DNA of 64,000 bases from a bacterium (lineage in GTDB: Bacteria > Patescibacteriota > Gracilibacteria > BD1-5 > UBA6164), in the NCBI GenBank assembly GCA_024635475.1, contig JAGXIW010000005.1, forward strand, positions 1-64,000. Direction: 5' to 3'. Below, piece by piece: positions 34,432-46,884 of this stretch. A program made the translations under genes and the position numbers. Position 1 is the first letter of the stretch, and every line of letters begins with the position of its first letter. The notes beneath the pieces were generated by a model. That model saw only the letters and a list, made by a program, of their open reading frames with translations, made no database searches and was not told where the DNA came from.

Positions 34432-35790
34432 ATGCAAAAATTTGAAAAATTTTATTTTGATTGATTTAAATTTGATAAAGATTCTTTAAAAGCAAAGTTT
34501 TTTTATAATTTTGATGATACAGAAAAATTTACTGAAGAAATTGATTTTTCTTCGGATTTTTTTGGTGTGAGAAATGACTTTGATGAAAATATATTAAATA
34601 ATTTTTTGTTTTCTTTGTCACTAGCTTTATGAATAAGTTATTATAAACTTTATCCTACAAAAGAACTTGTTGTGAAGAGCGGATTTCTAAATAAAGGAGA
34701 TATTATATTTTGGCAAAAATTTTATAGAAATTGATTAGGAGAATTTTTATATAAAAATCAATTGTCTCCAGATTGACTTTTAAACTTTGTAAATGATAGT
34801 GATAAAAAGTATAAAAAAATAGATTTCAAATCAAGTGATAATATACTTTTACCAATTTGATGATGAAAAGATAGTATAGTAAGTACTGAACTTCTTTTGA
34901 AAAATAATCTAGATTTTACTCCAATTGTTTTTTGAAAAATAGACATTATAAAAGAAAATTGTTTAAAAGTGATGTGAAAAGATGCAATTTTAGTGAAAAG
35001 AAAATTAGATGAAAATCTTTTTAGACTAAATAACCTATGATATTATAATTGACATGTTCCAATTACTTGAATTATAAGTTTTGTTCTACTCACTACTGCA
35101 TATTTATATGACTACAAATACATTACATTAAGTAATGAAAAATCAGCAAATAGTGGAAATACAAAAATTTGAGACTTAGAAGTCAATCACCAATATAGTA
35201 AAAGTCTAGAATTTGAACAAGATTTAGCAGATTATATAGATAGAAATTTAAGTTCTAAACTAACATATTTTTCACTTTTATGATGAATGTATGAGGTAAA
35301 AATAGCAGAAATATTTTCTAAAATATGAAAAAAATATTTTGGAGTGTTTAGTAGTTGTAATAGTAATTTTAGGATTTTGGATAAGTGATTATTTGTTCAC
35401 AACTCATTCTGGTGCAATTCTTGTCCTAAATGTGCTTTTGTATATGCTATTTTGAGACCTTTTATTAGTGATTTAGAAGTTTTGCAAATATTTGGTAAAG
35501 AATTATATGAAGATAAATCTTTAGTAAATTTGTTTCTAGAACTCTTATGAATACAATGAATCAAACCTTTTGAATGTGTATGAGAAGCAGAAGAGGTAAT
35601 TTATGCTATGAATAAAGCTTTAAATAACCTAAAAAAAGACTGAAAAAATATTCCTTACATCCTTACAATTTTTGAAAATGAAGTAAAAAATAAATATAAT
35701 GAAGAATTTTTTGTTAATTTAGAACAGAAACTTTTTAAAATCTATAATGAAGAAAGCTTAATCCCAGATAAATTTAGAAATTTAGTTTAA
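34432..35790 (+). CDS. murL: MurL-like UDP-MurNAc-L-Ala-L-Glu epimerase
   Basis: 452 residues. MurL inverts L-Glu to D-Glu in UDP-MurNAc-L-Ala-L-Glu, in place of glutamate racemase. Seen here: a PP-loop-like LPIGGGKDSIVSTELLL (about 139-155), TLSNEKSANSG, VNHQYSKSLEFEQDL, and a Cys cluster FWCNSCPKCAF near the end, as I recall for MurL. The length is that of the family. The class B PBP gene is 3 nt downstream, and a MurD with MurD2-type P-loop lies at 60572. Assigned from memory of the family, so a database search would be useful. Confidence 0.8.
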
Positions 35791-35793
35791 TTT

Positions 35794-38106
35794 ATGCACA
35801 AAAACAACAATAATTATTTAAATAAAATATTAAAATTCTTTGATAAATATCCAAGAGAGTATTTTTTACTAGCTTTTTTTGTACTTTGTGGATTTATTAT
35901 TGTCTTTAAGATTTTTTCTTATACTGTTATCAATCATGATTATTATCAGAATTTGGCTGATAATCAACAACTTTGAAAAATCGTTATACCAGTTAATAGA
36001 TGAACAATCTATGCATCAACAAATTCTAGTCCAACAATTTTGGCAACTTCTCTAAGTTTAAATGATTTGGCTGTAGATCCTGAAGTCGTATGAGATAAGG
36101 GAAGATTATCTGTATTTTTAAAAGATATAGTTTATAAACAATTATGTCAGATTAATGCTTCAGATGATTGTTATGACAATATGCTGAAATTTTTAAAAGT
36201 TTTAGAAATATCAGATTTCAAATTTGAGGAAAAATACATACAAGATCTAATACTTAAAGAAATTCAAAATAAACTTAGTAAAACAAAAGTAACAAATGTT
36301 GTAATAGGTGAAAATCTAGAACAAGAAAAAATAGATAAATTAGCTTCTTTGAAATTGATAGGAATATATATAAATTGATTAAATGTATATGCAAATCCAG
36401 AAGAAATACTTGATGTAAAAGAAACTGCTCTAAGATTGAAACAATTTGTCACTTATAATAATATTGAATTACAAAGCTTATTAAAAAAGAGAATAGTAAG
36501 ATATATTCCTATTGTAAATAAATTAAATATTTCATTATCAGATGAGATAAAAAAATATATAGAAGAAGAGAAAGATGCTATTAAAAAGTGAGTTTTAGAT
36601 GGAGAAGATTCTATTGGATGATTTATAATAATGAATTGAAATCCAAGTAGGTACTATCCAGAAAAGACATTGGCTTCGGGAGTTATATGATTTATAGATT
36701 GAAATTGAAAGTGAAATTACTGAATTGAATGATATTTTAATGAACAATTAAAATGAAATAATTGAAAAATTTATGCTAGAAAAGATATAATGTGAAGAAC
36801 TATAGATTCACTCAATTTTAATACAAATGATTTAATCACTGCATGAGTTGATGTAACTTTGACATTGGATAGGAATATACAAAAAAAAGTAGAAGATACA
36901 ATAGAAGAGTGAGTAAAAAAATTTCAAGCAAATAGATGAACAATTGTAGTTATGGACCCAAAAAGTTGAAATATACTTTCTATGGCCACATATCCTGGGT
37001 ATGATCTAAATAATCCTGCAGATGTCTATGAACTTGAAAAAGTAACTTTTGGAAAATATCCAAATATGTCTACGGATTTATTATGAAAAGTTGTACTAGT
37101 TGAAGATGCGATAGTATGAGAAGAATTTTTCTATGATTGAAAAAAAATGAAATTAAGACTTGCTACAAGGGAAGAAATAGCTGATCCAATCCTGGTTAAA
37201 TATAAATATAAAAATGATTTTGGAGCTTGAGTTTACCAAAATGATGCTATTTCATGATTGTATGAACCATGAAGTATTATGAAAGCATTTACAGTTGCTA
37301 TATGATTAGATTCCTCAGAAATAAATAGATATGATAGATATCAAGATAATATGGAACTTACGATAGATACTTTTACGATAAAAAATGTATGAAAACAATG
37401 TGCTTGATTTCAATCCTTTAATAATGCACTTATATTTTCTTGTAATGTTTGAATGATAAGGATTGTTCAAAAGATATGAAAAGCATTACTTCATAATTAT
37501 CAACAAGCTTTTTGATTTTGAGAACCAACAAACATAACACTGGATTGAGAAGTCTTTTCAGTTTTACCAAATTATGAAAAACGGTCAAAAGCTCAATTAT
37601 ATACTATGTCTTATTGATTATGAATAAGTACTACCCCGATTCAAGTAGCTGCAGCTTATAGTGCACTTGCTAATGGTTGAGTTTATGTTAAACCAAATAT
37701 AATAAAATCAATTAAAACTCCAAGCTGAAAAGTAATTACATTTAAACCTGAAATAACTCATAGAGTTATAAAAGAATCAACTGCCAAAATAATTACCTCA
37801 ATGCTTGTTGATAGTGTGGATAATTGATTTGCAAAAAACTGAAAAGTAGAGTGATATAATTTAGCTGGTAAAACCTGAACAGCTCAAATAGCATATAGAT
37901 GATGATATGAAGATTGAGTTTGATCTACAGTTTGATCGTTTGCTTGATATTGACCAGCTGAAGATCCTAAATTTGTTATTATAATGAAAATAGAAAGACC
38001 TAGAACTACAGCTTTTGGTTGAGAAAGTTCGGCTTATATGTTTGCCTCAATATCAAAATTTCTTCTTGACTATTACGGTATTCCGAGTAAAATCAAGATA
38101 GAATAA
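35794..38106 (+). CDS. Class B penicillin-binding protein (FtsI/PBP2 type)
   Basis: 770 residues. An N-terminal membrane helix (about 24-46) precedes a dimerisation domain (IVIPVNRGTIYAS, ILATSLSLNDLAVDPEVV) and a transpeptidase domain with SxxK in EPGSIMKAF (Ser about 494), SxN in FSCN, and KTGT at about 693-696. The Gly of KTG is TGA. It cross-links peptidoglycan at the septum or along the wall. The N-terminal sequence is nearer FtsI than MrdA. It is in an operon with murL. Confidence 0.93.
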
Positions 38107-38126
38107 TATTACTTAAAATTTTATAT

Positions 38127-38699
38127 ATGTGAGATAGAGTATTAGAGCTAGCAGGGTTACATTTACCAGAAGTTTTAGATGAAAATGAAAGTGAAGTTGG
38201 AAAACCATTATGACTATTAGAATCAGTAAAAAATTCTGTTTTTGGTATAATGAATAAATGAAAACACAAAAAAAAGAAAAGATTAGAATATTATTTAGAA
38301 AATTATGGTTGAAAAGTTTTATGAGGAAAACAACATCCAATTTTAGAATTAAATTTTGAATGACTTAATTTGAAAGAATTACCAATAGTGAAAGATGTTG
38401 ATTTTGAAAAAATAATATGAAAGAAAAAATTTGATGATTTTAAAAAAATAACTTGATTAAATTGATTAGAAAGATGATGAAAAATAAAAATTGTTTCTAA
38501 ACAAGAGAAACCTATTTTAAAAGAAGAATGAGTAAACTTAACAGATGAACAAAGTTTAAGGTATAAGAATGAATTTACTTTTGAATATCAAATCAAATGA
38601 CATAAAGTAAATTTCTCATTATATACTAAAGAAGCAAGTCTTCTTCTACAAAAATGTCTTTGAGATGTTTCTAAACATTATTTAAGTATTAGTTTATAA
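38127..38699 (+). CDS. Unknown Lys/Gly-rich cytoplasmic protein
   Basis: 190 residues, no signal peptide or membrane helix. The C-terminus (FTFEYQIKGHKVNFSLYTKE) looks like beta strands. There are about 15 TGA glycines. It lies 20 nt after the PBP gene and before a terminator, so it probably belongs to the same transcript. Function unknown. Confidence 0.7.
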
Positions 38700-38760
38700 T
38701 TAAGTATAATCAAGCAATACATAATATTATTTATACATAATAAAAAAAATAGTTTTTACA

Positions 38761-38800
38761 AAAATAAAGTCTTCCATACAATAAATGAAGACTTTATTTT
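38761..38800 (+). terminator. Intrinsic terminator
   Basis: Perfect stem aaaataaagtcttc / gaagactttatttt, about 60 nt after the unknown gene and 13 nt before the next start codon. Confidence 0.88.
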
Positions 38801-38812
38801 TTAATATTTTTT

Positions 38813-40060
38813 ATGACAGCAAATACTATTTTTTATATAATTTTAAGTTTTACAGTTTTTGAATTTGTTCTAACTAAAACTTTGGCATATTTAAACACAC
38901 TTAATTGGTCAGATGAACTACCAGAAGAAGTTAAGTGAATTTATGACGAAGAAAAATATATAAAATCTCAAAAATATGAGAAAACAAAACATAAATTTTC
39001 TATTTTTTCTACTACTTTTTCTTTTGTAGTTATGATTTTAGTTTTAGTATTTTGATGATTTTGATTTTTTGATAGTTTTCTCAGAAATTATATAGAAAAT
39101 CCACTTATTTTAACTTTGAGCTTTTTTGCTTCAATAATATTTTTACAAACTCTTTTTAGTATACCATTTTCATATTATTCGACTTTTGTTATAGAAGAAA
39201 AATTTGGTTTCAATAAATCAACAAAAAAAATATTTTTCTTAGATTTATTGAAATCTTTTTTACTGAGTTATGTTATATGACTTAGTTTACTTACATTGCT
39301 TGTCTTTGTATACCAAAAACTTTGAGATGATTTTTGGTGGATAGCTTGGTTAATTCTAAGTTTTTTCTCTATATTTTTTATGCTTTTCTATAGTACTTTG
39401 ATAGTCCCACTTTTCAATAAACAAACTCCATTAGAAAATTGAGAGTTGAAAACAGAAATAAATGATTTTGCTTCTAAAGTATGATTTAGTTTAGATAATA
39501 TTTTTGTTATTGATTGAAGTAAGAGAAGTTCAAAAGCTAATGCTTATTTTTCTTGATTTGGAGCTAAAAAAAGAATAGTTTTGTATGATACTTTAATTAA
39601 GGATCTAACTACAAAAGAGATTGTAGCAGTTTTGGCACATGAGATATGACATTATAAGAAAAAACATACTATAGAGATGCTTGTTTTCGGGATTTTACAA
39701 ACTTGATTTATGATGTACCTTTTCTCTTTAGCTTTAAAAATAGATGAAGTTTCTTTATCTCTTTGAGCAAGTGTTTCTAGTTTTCATATGGGACTTATTG
39801 CTTTTGCTATACTTTTTATGCCTATATCTATAGTTTTATCTTTGGTTTGAAATATATTATCGAGAAGAAATGAATATCAAGCAGATGAATTTGCTTGAAT
39901 CAATTATGACTCATCACACTTACAAAATGCTTTGAAAAAATTGTCTCAAAATAACCTTTCAAACCTGAGACCACATAAAGCTTATGAATTTTTCTATTAT
40001 TCACATCCAACAGTGCTAAAAAGACTATCATTTTTGGAAAAATTTAAAAAAGTATGATAA
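38813..40060 (+). CDS. M48 peptidase, CAAX prenyl protease 1 (Ste24) type
   Basis: 415 residues. Several membrane helices at the N-terminus with FSIPFSYYSTFVIEEKFGFN, as in Ste24, then LAHEIGHYKKKH (zinc HExxH), two further helices and EYQADEFA, which gives the third zinc ligand. IDGSKRSSKANAYFSGFGAK is also characteristic. It is an integral membrane metalloprotease; in bacteria it takes part in membrane protein quality control. Ends GTT-TGA-TAA, so the last residue is Gly rather than a stop at TGA. Confidence 0.94.
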
Positions 40061-40094
40061 GATTATAATAATTAATAATTGTTAATTAATTGTT

Positions 40095-40961
40095 ATGTCT
40101 TTTTTAAAGAAAGCAAAAAAATTTTTTCATTACGATACAGAAAAATATGAAAATTTTTTAGAAGATGAAAATAGTAAGGCTTGAAAAATAGGTAATTTTA
40201 TACTAGATTTTTTGGTTGTAGTATCAATTATTATTATAATTTTAGAATCTGTAAAATCTTATCATAAAATTTATGAGTTAGAGATATTTTTTATTAATTA
40301 TATTATATCTTCTATTTTCTTGTTGGATTATTGTTATCGTTTTATAAAATCAAAAAACAAAAAGATATTTTCAAAATCATTTTTAAATTTAGTAGATTTA
40401 CTTTCATTTTTACCTTTTTTCCTTTCAATTGCTTTCAAATTCTTCTTTAATTTAGAATTTTTAGTAATTCTCAGAACTATGAGAGTTTTTAGGGTTCTGA
40501 GACTTCTTAGAAATATTCCTATTACTTTATGATTTGTCCAAGCCTTAAAAAATTATAAAGATGAATATAAAGCAATATTTTTGCTTTTCACTATGATTAT
40601 ATTTGTTGTTTCTACTTTAGTATATGAGGTAGAAACTTGAATTAATCCCGAATTTAATTCTATATGAAAAGCTTTATGGTGGGGAATTGTAACAGCAGCT
40701 ACTGTATGATATTGAGATATATATCCAATAACTTTAGCTTGAAAAGTTATATGAAGTATTGTAATTCTTCTATGACCTGCATTATTAGCTATTATATGAT
40801 CTATTACTATACTTGTTTTTATGGATGTAGCTCACACTCAAGAAAAAGCTAAAATTTGAAAAATAAAGATATGTACTCATTGTGGAAGAGAAAATCAAAT
40901 AGGTGCACTTTATTGTATAGGTTGTTGAAAAAAATTTAAATTTAAAAAAATACTGAATTAA
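40095..40961 (+). CDS. Voltage-gated-type K+ channel with C-terminal zinc ribbon
   Basis: 288 residues. It has an Ion_trans domain: helices S1-S4, the last with regularly spaced Arg (RTMRVFRVLRLLRNIP), a pore helix, and the selectivity filter TVGYGD at 203-208. Both filter glycines are TGA (40707 and 40713). After S6 a short linker leads to a zinc ribbon, CTHCG...CIGCG, with Cys about 260, 263, 274 and 277. The zinc ribbon is unusual in place of an RCK or cyclic-nucleotide domain. It is followed 14 nt later by a Kef-type antiporter, so both handle K+. Confidence 0.93.
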
Positions 40962-40975
40962 ATTAATAATAATTT

Positions 40976-42559
40976 ATGCTTGAGATAATTATAGTAACAA
41001 TATTCATATCTACTTTTTTAAATATAATTTTAAAAAAATTTTCTATCCCTACAATTATTTGATATATAATAACTGGTATTTTTATCGGTATTATTTTTGA
41101 TGTTGGAAATGCTAAATCAAGTCAAGATTTAAAGCTCATAGCAGAGTTTTGAATAGTTTTTCTTATGTTTACTATTTGACTTGAATTTTCCGTAAAACAC
41201 TTATTAAAAATGAAAGAATATGTTTTTATTTATTGATGACTTCAATTTTTTATTACAACAATTGTTTTTTTCTTGTTTTCATATTTTTTATTTTGAATTG
41301 ATATAGAAGCCTCTGTTATAATTGCATCATGACTTAGTCTTTCTTCAACAGCAATAGTACTTAAAGTTCTCAATGAAACTAAAGAAATCAATAAAAAATA
41401 CTGACAAAAATCATTAGGAATCTTATTATTTCAAGATTTGATAGTTATTCCTATAGTATTACTTATTTCTATTTTTTGACAAAAAGAAGCAAATGTTTGA
41501 ATGATCTTGATTGAAACTTTAATAGATTCTATTGCTTTAATGGTTATATTATGGCTTTTTGGTAGATATGTCTTAGAAATATTTTTAGAAAAAGTACATA
41601 AAATAAATTCAAATGAAGTATTTATATGATCTATATTGTTGATAGTTATGGGAGCCTCTTATTTATCACATTATCTTTGATTATCTTATTCTATTTGAGC
41701 TTTTATAGCTTGAATTATGATTGCAGAAACGAGTTTTAAATATAAAGTTGAAGCTGGATTAATACCTTTTAGAAGTTTGCTTTTATGAATATTTTTTATT
41801 ACAGTATGAATGCAATTAGATTTTTGAATTATTTTTGATAATTGGCTAATTGTAATTGTTTTAATAATATCTTTGATATTATTAAAAACTATAATTTTAT
41901 TTTTTATACTTGTTTTTTCAACTCCTAAATTAACAGCATTAAAAACAGCTTTGACATTATTTCAAGTTTGAGAATTTGCAATTGTTATATTTGAATTAGC
42001 CAAAGATGAAAATTTGCTTTCAAGTACTTATGCTCAGATTCTTATAATAGTCACAATTTTATCGATGATGTTGACTCCTTTTATATTAAAATATATTGAT
42101 ACAATAGTTAAGATTTTTATAAAATCAAAATATAGTGAATTTACAAATATAAAAGAATTGGAAAATCATATTGTTTTGATTTGATATGGTAGAGTTTGAA
42201 GTATGGTATCTGATTTTTTAGATGAACATAATTTAGAGCATATCATAATAGAAAATGATTTAACTTCATTTTCATTGGCAAAATACGATGGAAAAAGAGT
42301 ATTTTTATGAGATGCTTATGATGATAATATGCTAGATAATGCATCACTTCAAAAAGCATCTTATATAATAGTATCTATTTGATATTCTTATGGATTAGTT
42401 CCTATAGTACAAAAAATTACTAAACTTGTTTCACCTGAAAAGATAATTGTAAAAGTAACTAAATTTAGTGAAAAAGAATCTTTATCAAAATATCAAATAC
42501 CACATATAATTGTAGAAACTGAAAAAACAGCTAAGACTATAGTTGATTTTATAAATTAA
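40976..42559 (+). CDS. Kef-type K+/H+ antiporter (CPA2) with TrkA-N domain
   Basis: 527 residues. About 12 membrane helices (about 1-380) with AEFGIVFLMFTIGLEFS, SLSSTAIVLKVL and YSIGAFIAGIMIAET typical of CPA2, then a Rossmann TrkA-N domain from about 397 (HIVLIGYGRVGSMVSDFL). It would export K+ in exchange for H+ under nucleotide control. It is probably co-transcribed with the K+ channel. Its TAA shares the tetranucleotide TTAA with the convergent holB-like stop. Confidence 0.93.
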
Positions 42560-43254
42560 TAATTCTTTAGTTTAATCATATATTTATCTACTACATATTT
42601 AGGTAGTAGATTATTTTTTTGTATTCAATTTATATCTTCATTGATTTGTTCTATTAGATCTAAAAATACTAATTTTTCTTTTAAATAAATTATTAGATTT
42701 TTAAGTAGGTTTATATAATTATCTTTTTCTAGTTTTTCTTTAAAGATATAAGAAGCTAAATCGTGATTTATATTTCTTATATAATCATCAATCATATTAT
42801 AATAAGCTTGATTAATTTCAAAGGTATTATCCTTTATTAGATTTATTATTGTACACCTGCTTAAAATTGTATCAAGTATACTTGATTCTGATTCACTTGT
42901 TAAAAATATTATATTTCAAAATGGTGGTTCTTCAAATATTTTAAGACAAGAATTTGCAGATTCTTCCGTCATTTTTGAGATATTTTCAATTATAAAAATT
43001 TGAGCTTTAAAACTAGGAGTGATAAATGCTTTTTCAAGAAATTGTTTAATATCTTTTACTTTAATTTTTCATTCTGGATTTTCAAATTTAAATAAAAAAT
43101 TTTTATTTATTCACAGTTTTTCACAGAGATCTAAACTGAGATTTAGAACTTCTATATTTACTTTATCAATTTGGGTTCATAAAAACAAAAAAGGAGAAAT
43201 CTCCTCCTTTGTCTCAAGTTTTTCAATAATTAATTGTACTATATTATTTTGCAT
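42556..43254 (-). CDS. DNA polymerase III delta-prime-like clamp-loader subunit
   Basis: 232 residues. The core FKAQIFIIENISKMTEESAN, SCLKIFEEPPFGNIIFLTSE and DTILSRC matches HolB/DnaX-type clamp-loader subunits (Walker B-like IIEN, EEPP, SRC motif). The N-terminal part lacks a clear P-loop, as expected for delta-prime. The protein is shorter than the common 300 or more residues, as is usual in CPR. Either ATG at 43260 or 43254 works; both overlap the preceding gene. Confidence 0.85.
42586..42620 (+). terminator. Terminator of the kef-type gene inside the opposing gene
   Basis: atctactac / gtagtagat with an 8-nt loop and T7, 27 nt after the antiporter stop. It lies within the last codons of the clamp-loader gene on the other strand. 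Confidence 0.8.
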
Positions 43255-43795
43255 TTTCATCAATCATATAAAATAAAGAATCAAGTTCTTTTTCAAAGTC
43301 TTTTATTATAACATCTTCATTTTTATTTGTTGTTCAAGAAGTCTTTGTTGTAGTAGTAGAAGTTGTAGTAGTAGAAGGCTCTTTTTCATTATCAATATTA
43401 TTTATATTTTCTTCTAAATCATTGTTTTCAATATTGCCAGTATTTGTATTATCTGTTTCTATACCTGTATTAGTTGTACTATCAATTTCTCAAGTTGTAG
43501 TTTCAACTTGTCATGAGTTTGTTGCATCTTTACCTGTTAATTTATCTAATATATCTTTATTTTGAGTTACATAAAAATATACTCATATAAGAATAGATAT
43601 AAAAATAACTAAGTAAACAACACTAGTTAACTTACTTGTACTACTTGGGTAAGTATTGTTTTGATTCTGAATATTTTCTTCAGTATCTTCTATTTTTTTA
43701 TTCTCAACAACTTCAACAAAAGCGTTATCATTATTATTTTCCGTTCATAGATTATTAGTTGAATCTATATTATCTTTAATTTCTTTTTCATCCAT
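43244..43795 (-). CDS. Single-pass membrane protein, Thr/Asn-rich
   Basis: 183 residues. A charged N-terminus (1-62) is followed by one membrane helix (about 63-82, SVVYLVIFISILIGVYFYVT) and a low-complexity exterior with many Thr, Asn and Glu, including a run of SSTTTTSTTTT-like sequence. No domain is recognised. It overlaps the clamp-loader start by about 11-17 nt, so the two are translationally linked. The linker region looks like a surface stalk. Confidence 0.75.
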
Positions 43796-43861
43796 AATTT
43801 TAAAATTAAATTATATTATATAAAGCATTTTAATAAAAAAAATTAAAAACACAAGAAAAAT

Positions 43862-43891
43862 AAAAGAGATAATTTAAAATATCTCTTTTTT
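43862..43891 (-). terminator. Terminator of the 105-residue gene
   Basis: aaaagagata / tatctctttt stem ending at the stop codon; on the minus strand it is followed by T5. Confidence 0.75.
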
Positions 43892-44207
43892 AGGCTACTT
43901 CTTGCTTATTGTAATCGTCTGCTTGTTTGTATTGTGTTAGTTTATTTATTCTTATTTCATTGTAATCATCAGCTTTTTGTTCAGATTGTCTGTATTGTGT
44001 CAATTTTTCGATTTCTCATGATGCATTTATTTTTTTTCACAATATTATTCATATAATATCTTTAAATCATCCAAAATGAGTAAGCTCAAATACTTTTCAT
44101 CAAGTATTTTTTGTAGTGTCTAAAATAACCTCTGGAACTGATTGTTCTAAAAATTCAGGCTTTTCTTGATTTGTATTTATTGTCTTAATCTCATTAATTA
44201 CTCACAT
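43890..44207 (-). CDS. Small protein with duplicated LTQY...DDYN motif
   Basis: 105 residues. The C-terminal third repeats a short unit (KLTQYRQSEQKADDYNEIRI and KLTQYKQADDYNKQ). The middle region (HFGGFKDIIGIILGKKIN) is mildly hydrophobic and could be amphipathic. No family is recognised. It diverges from dnaK, whose operator and promoter lie in the gap between them, so its expression could also be affected by the operator. Confidence 0.7.
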
Positions 44208-44307
44208 ACTTTGAAAATTATATATAGTCTCAGGTATATTATAAGATTTTTTTACATAAAAGTCAAGTGAAAATAAAATTAAACCAAATAAAGTTTTATT
44301 AAGGATA

Positions 44308-44334
44308 TTAGCACCGAAGTAAAAAAAGTGCTAA
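44308..44334 (+). promoter_or_regulatory. CIRCE-like HrcA operator
   Basis: ttagcaccg - 9 nt - aagtgctaa follows the CIRCE layout TTAGCACTC-N9-GAGTGCTAA, with only the two inner bases of each arm changed. It is upstream of the dnaK promoter. HrcA repression of dnaK is inferred. Confidence 0.8.
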
Positions 44335-44341
44335 AATAAAT

Positions 44342-44369
44342 TTGACAGGAAAAAAAATATGAATAAAAT
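44342..44369 (+). promoter_or_regulatory. dnaK promoter
   Basis: TTGACA (44342-44347), 16-nt spacer, TAAAAT (44364-44369), placed just downstream of the CIRCE-like site and about 60 nt before the dnaK ATG. Confidence 0.65.
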
Positions 44370-44428
44370 ACTGTAGTATCAAGTAAAAAATATAAAACTT
44401 GCAACTTTACTTTTTAATTAATAAAAAT

Positions 44429-46339
<1,911 letters not shown>

Positions 46340-46353
46340 GTATTTATACCGTT

Positions 46354-46388
46354 GTCATCCTCGGGCTTGACCCGGGGGTCTCTCCGGG
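46354..46388. repeat. GC-rich palindromic repeat
   Basis: gtcatcctcgggcttgaccc gggggtctctccggg contains a cgggcttgacccg palindrome. Its GC content is far above that of the surroundings. It resembles GTCATCC...GACCCGGGG repeats widespread in other bacterial groups. Confidence 0.7.
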
Positions 46389-46428
46389 AAATATAGTGGC
46401 TTATTAGGAAAAATAAAATAATATTTAA

Positions 46429-46458
46429 GAAAATCTCCAAATTCGGAGGTTTTCTTTT
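46429..46458 (+). terminator. Terminator downstream of dnaK
   Basis: gaaaatctcc / ggaggttttc with a 6-nt loop and T-run, about 90 nt after the dnaK stop and beyond the GC-rich palindrome. Confidence 0.85.
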
Positions 46459-46466
46459 TAATTACT

Positions 46467-46490
46467 ATCATCCTGAATTTATTTTAGGAT
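46467..46490. repeat. Short palindromic repeat
   Basis: atcatcctgaa...ttttaggat has the TCATCCTGAA half-site found in the other palindromic elements of the window. Confidence 0.5.
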
Positions 46491-46523
46491 CTTTAATACA
46501 TTAAATTTAATTTTAAACAATTC

Positions 46524-46675
46524 AATTACTTCTCACTTTTGATTCCAAAAGTAAGCAAAAGAATTTAAGGGATTTCATCCCCTTAAAAATCCCTGAATCG
46601 TTGCTAAGTTTAAGTTCATATCACAAATTTAGTTTGATTTTAAGTCAAAGTTTTGCCTTTCAATTGACCACTTAG
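46524..46675. repeat. Long direct repeat, left copy
   Basis: 152 bp, beginning aattacttctcacttttgat and ending gaccacttag. It matches 48011-48162, which has the same length. The first 75 bp are almost identical, including acttttgattccaaaagt and aagggatttcatcccctt palindromes; the rest is partly conserved. Together the copies bracket the sigma-region-2-like gene. Confidence 0.85.
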
Positions 46676-46694
46676 TGAAAATAAGGAAGACACT

Positions 46695-46788
46695 TGTCAT
46701 TGCGAGTTTTTACGAAGCAATCTAGAAAACATTATTTTAATTAGTAATTCATGTTCTCTCTAATCGCCACACTTCGTTCGCGATGACA
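46695..46788. repeat. Palindromic element of the TGTCATTGCGA type
   Basis: Starts tgtcattgcgag and ends ttcgcgatgaca, giving inverted ends around about 70 bp with acgaagcaatct inside. It resembles REP-like elements common in environmental genomes. Confidence 0.65.
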
Positions 46789-46884
46789 GAAATATTTTTT
46801 ATAATTTTAAGCCAAATAATAATTTGACATTTTATTATTAGTTTTTATTATTAAGTTAATATTAAATTAATTGTATAAATGTTT

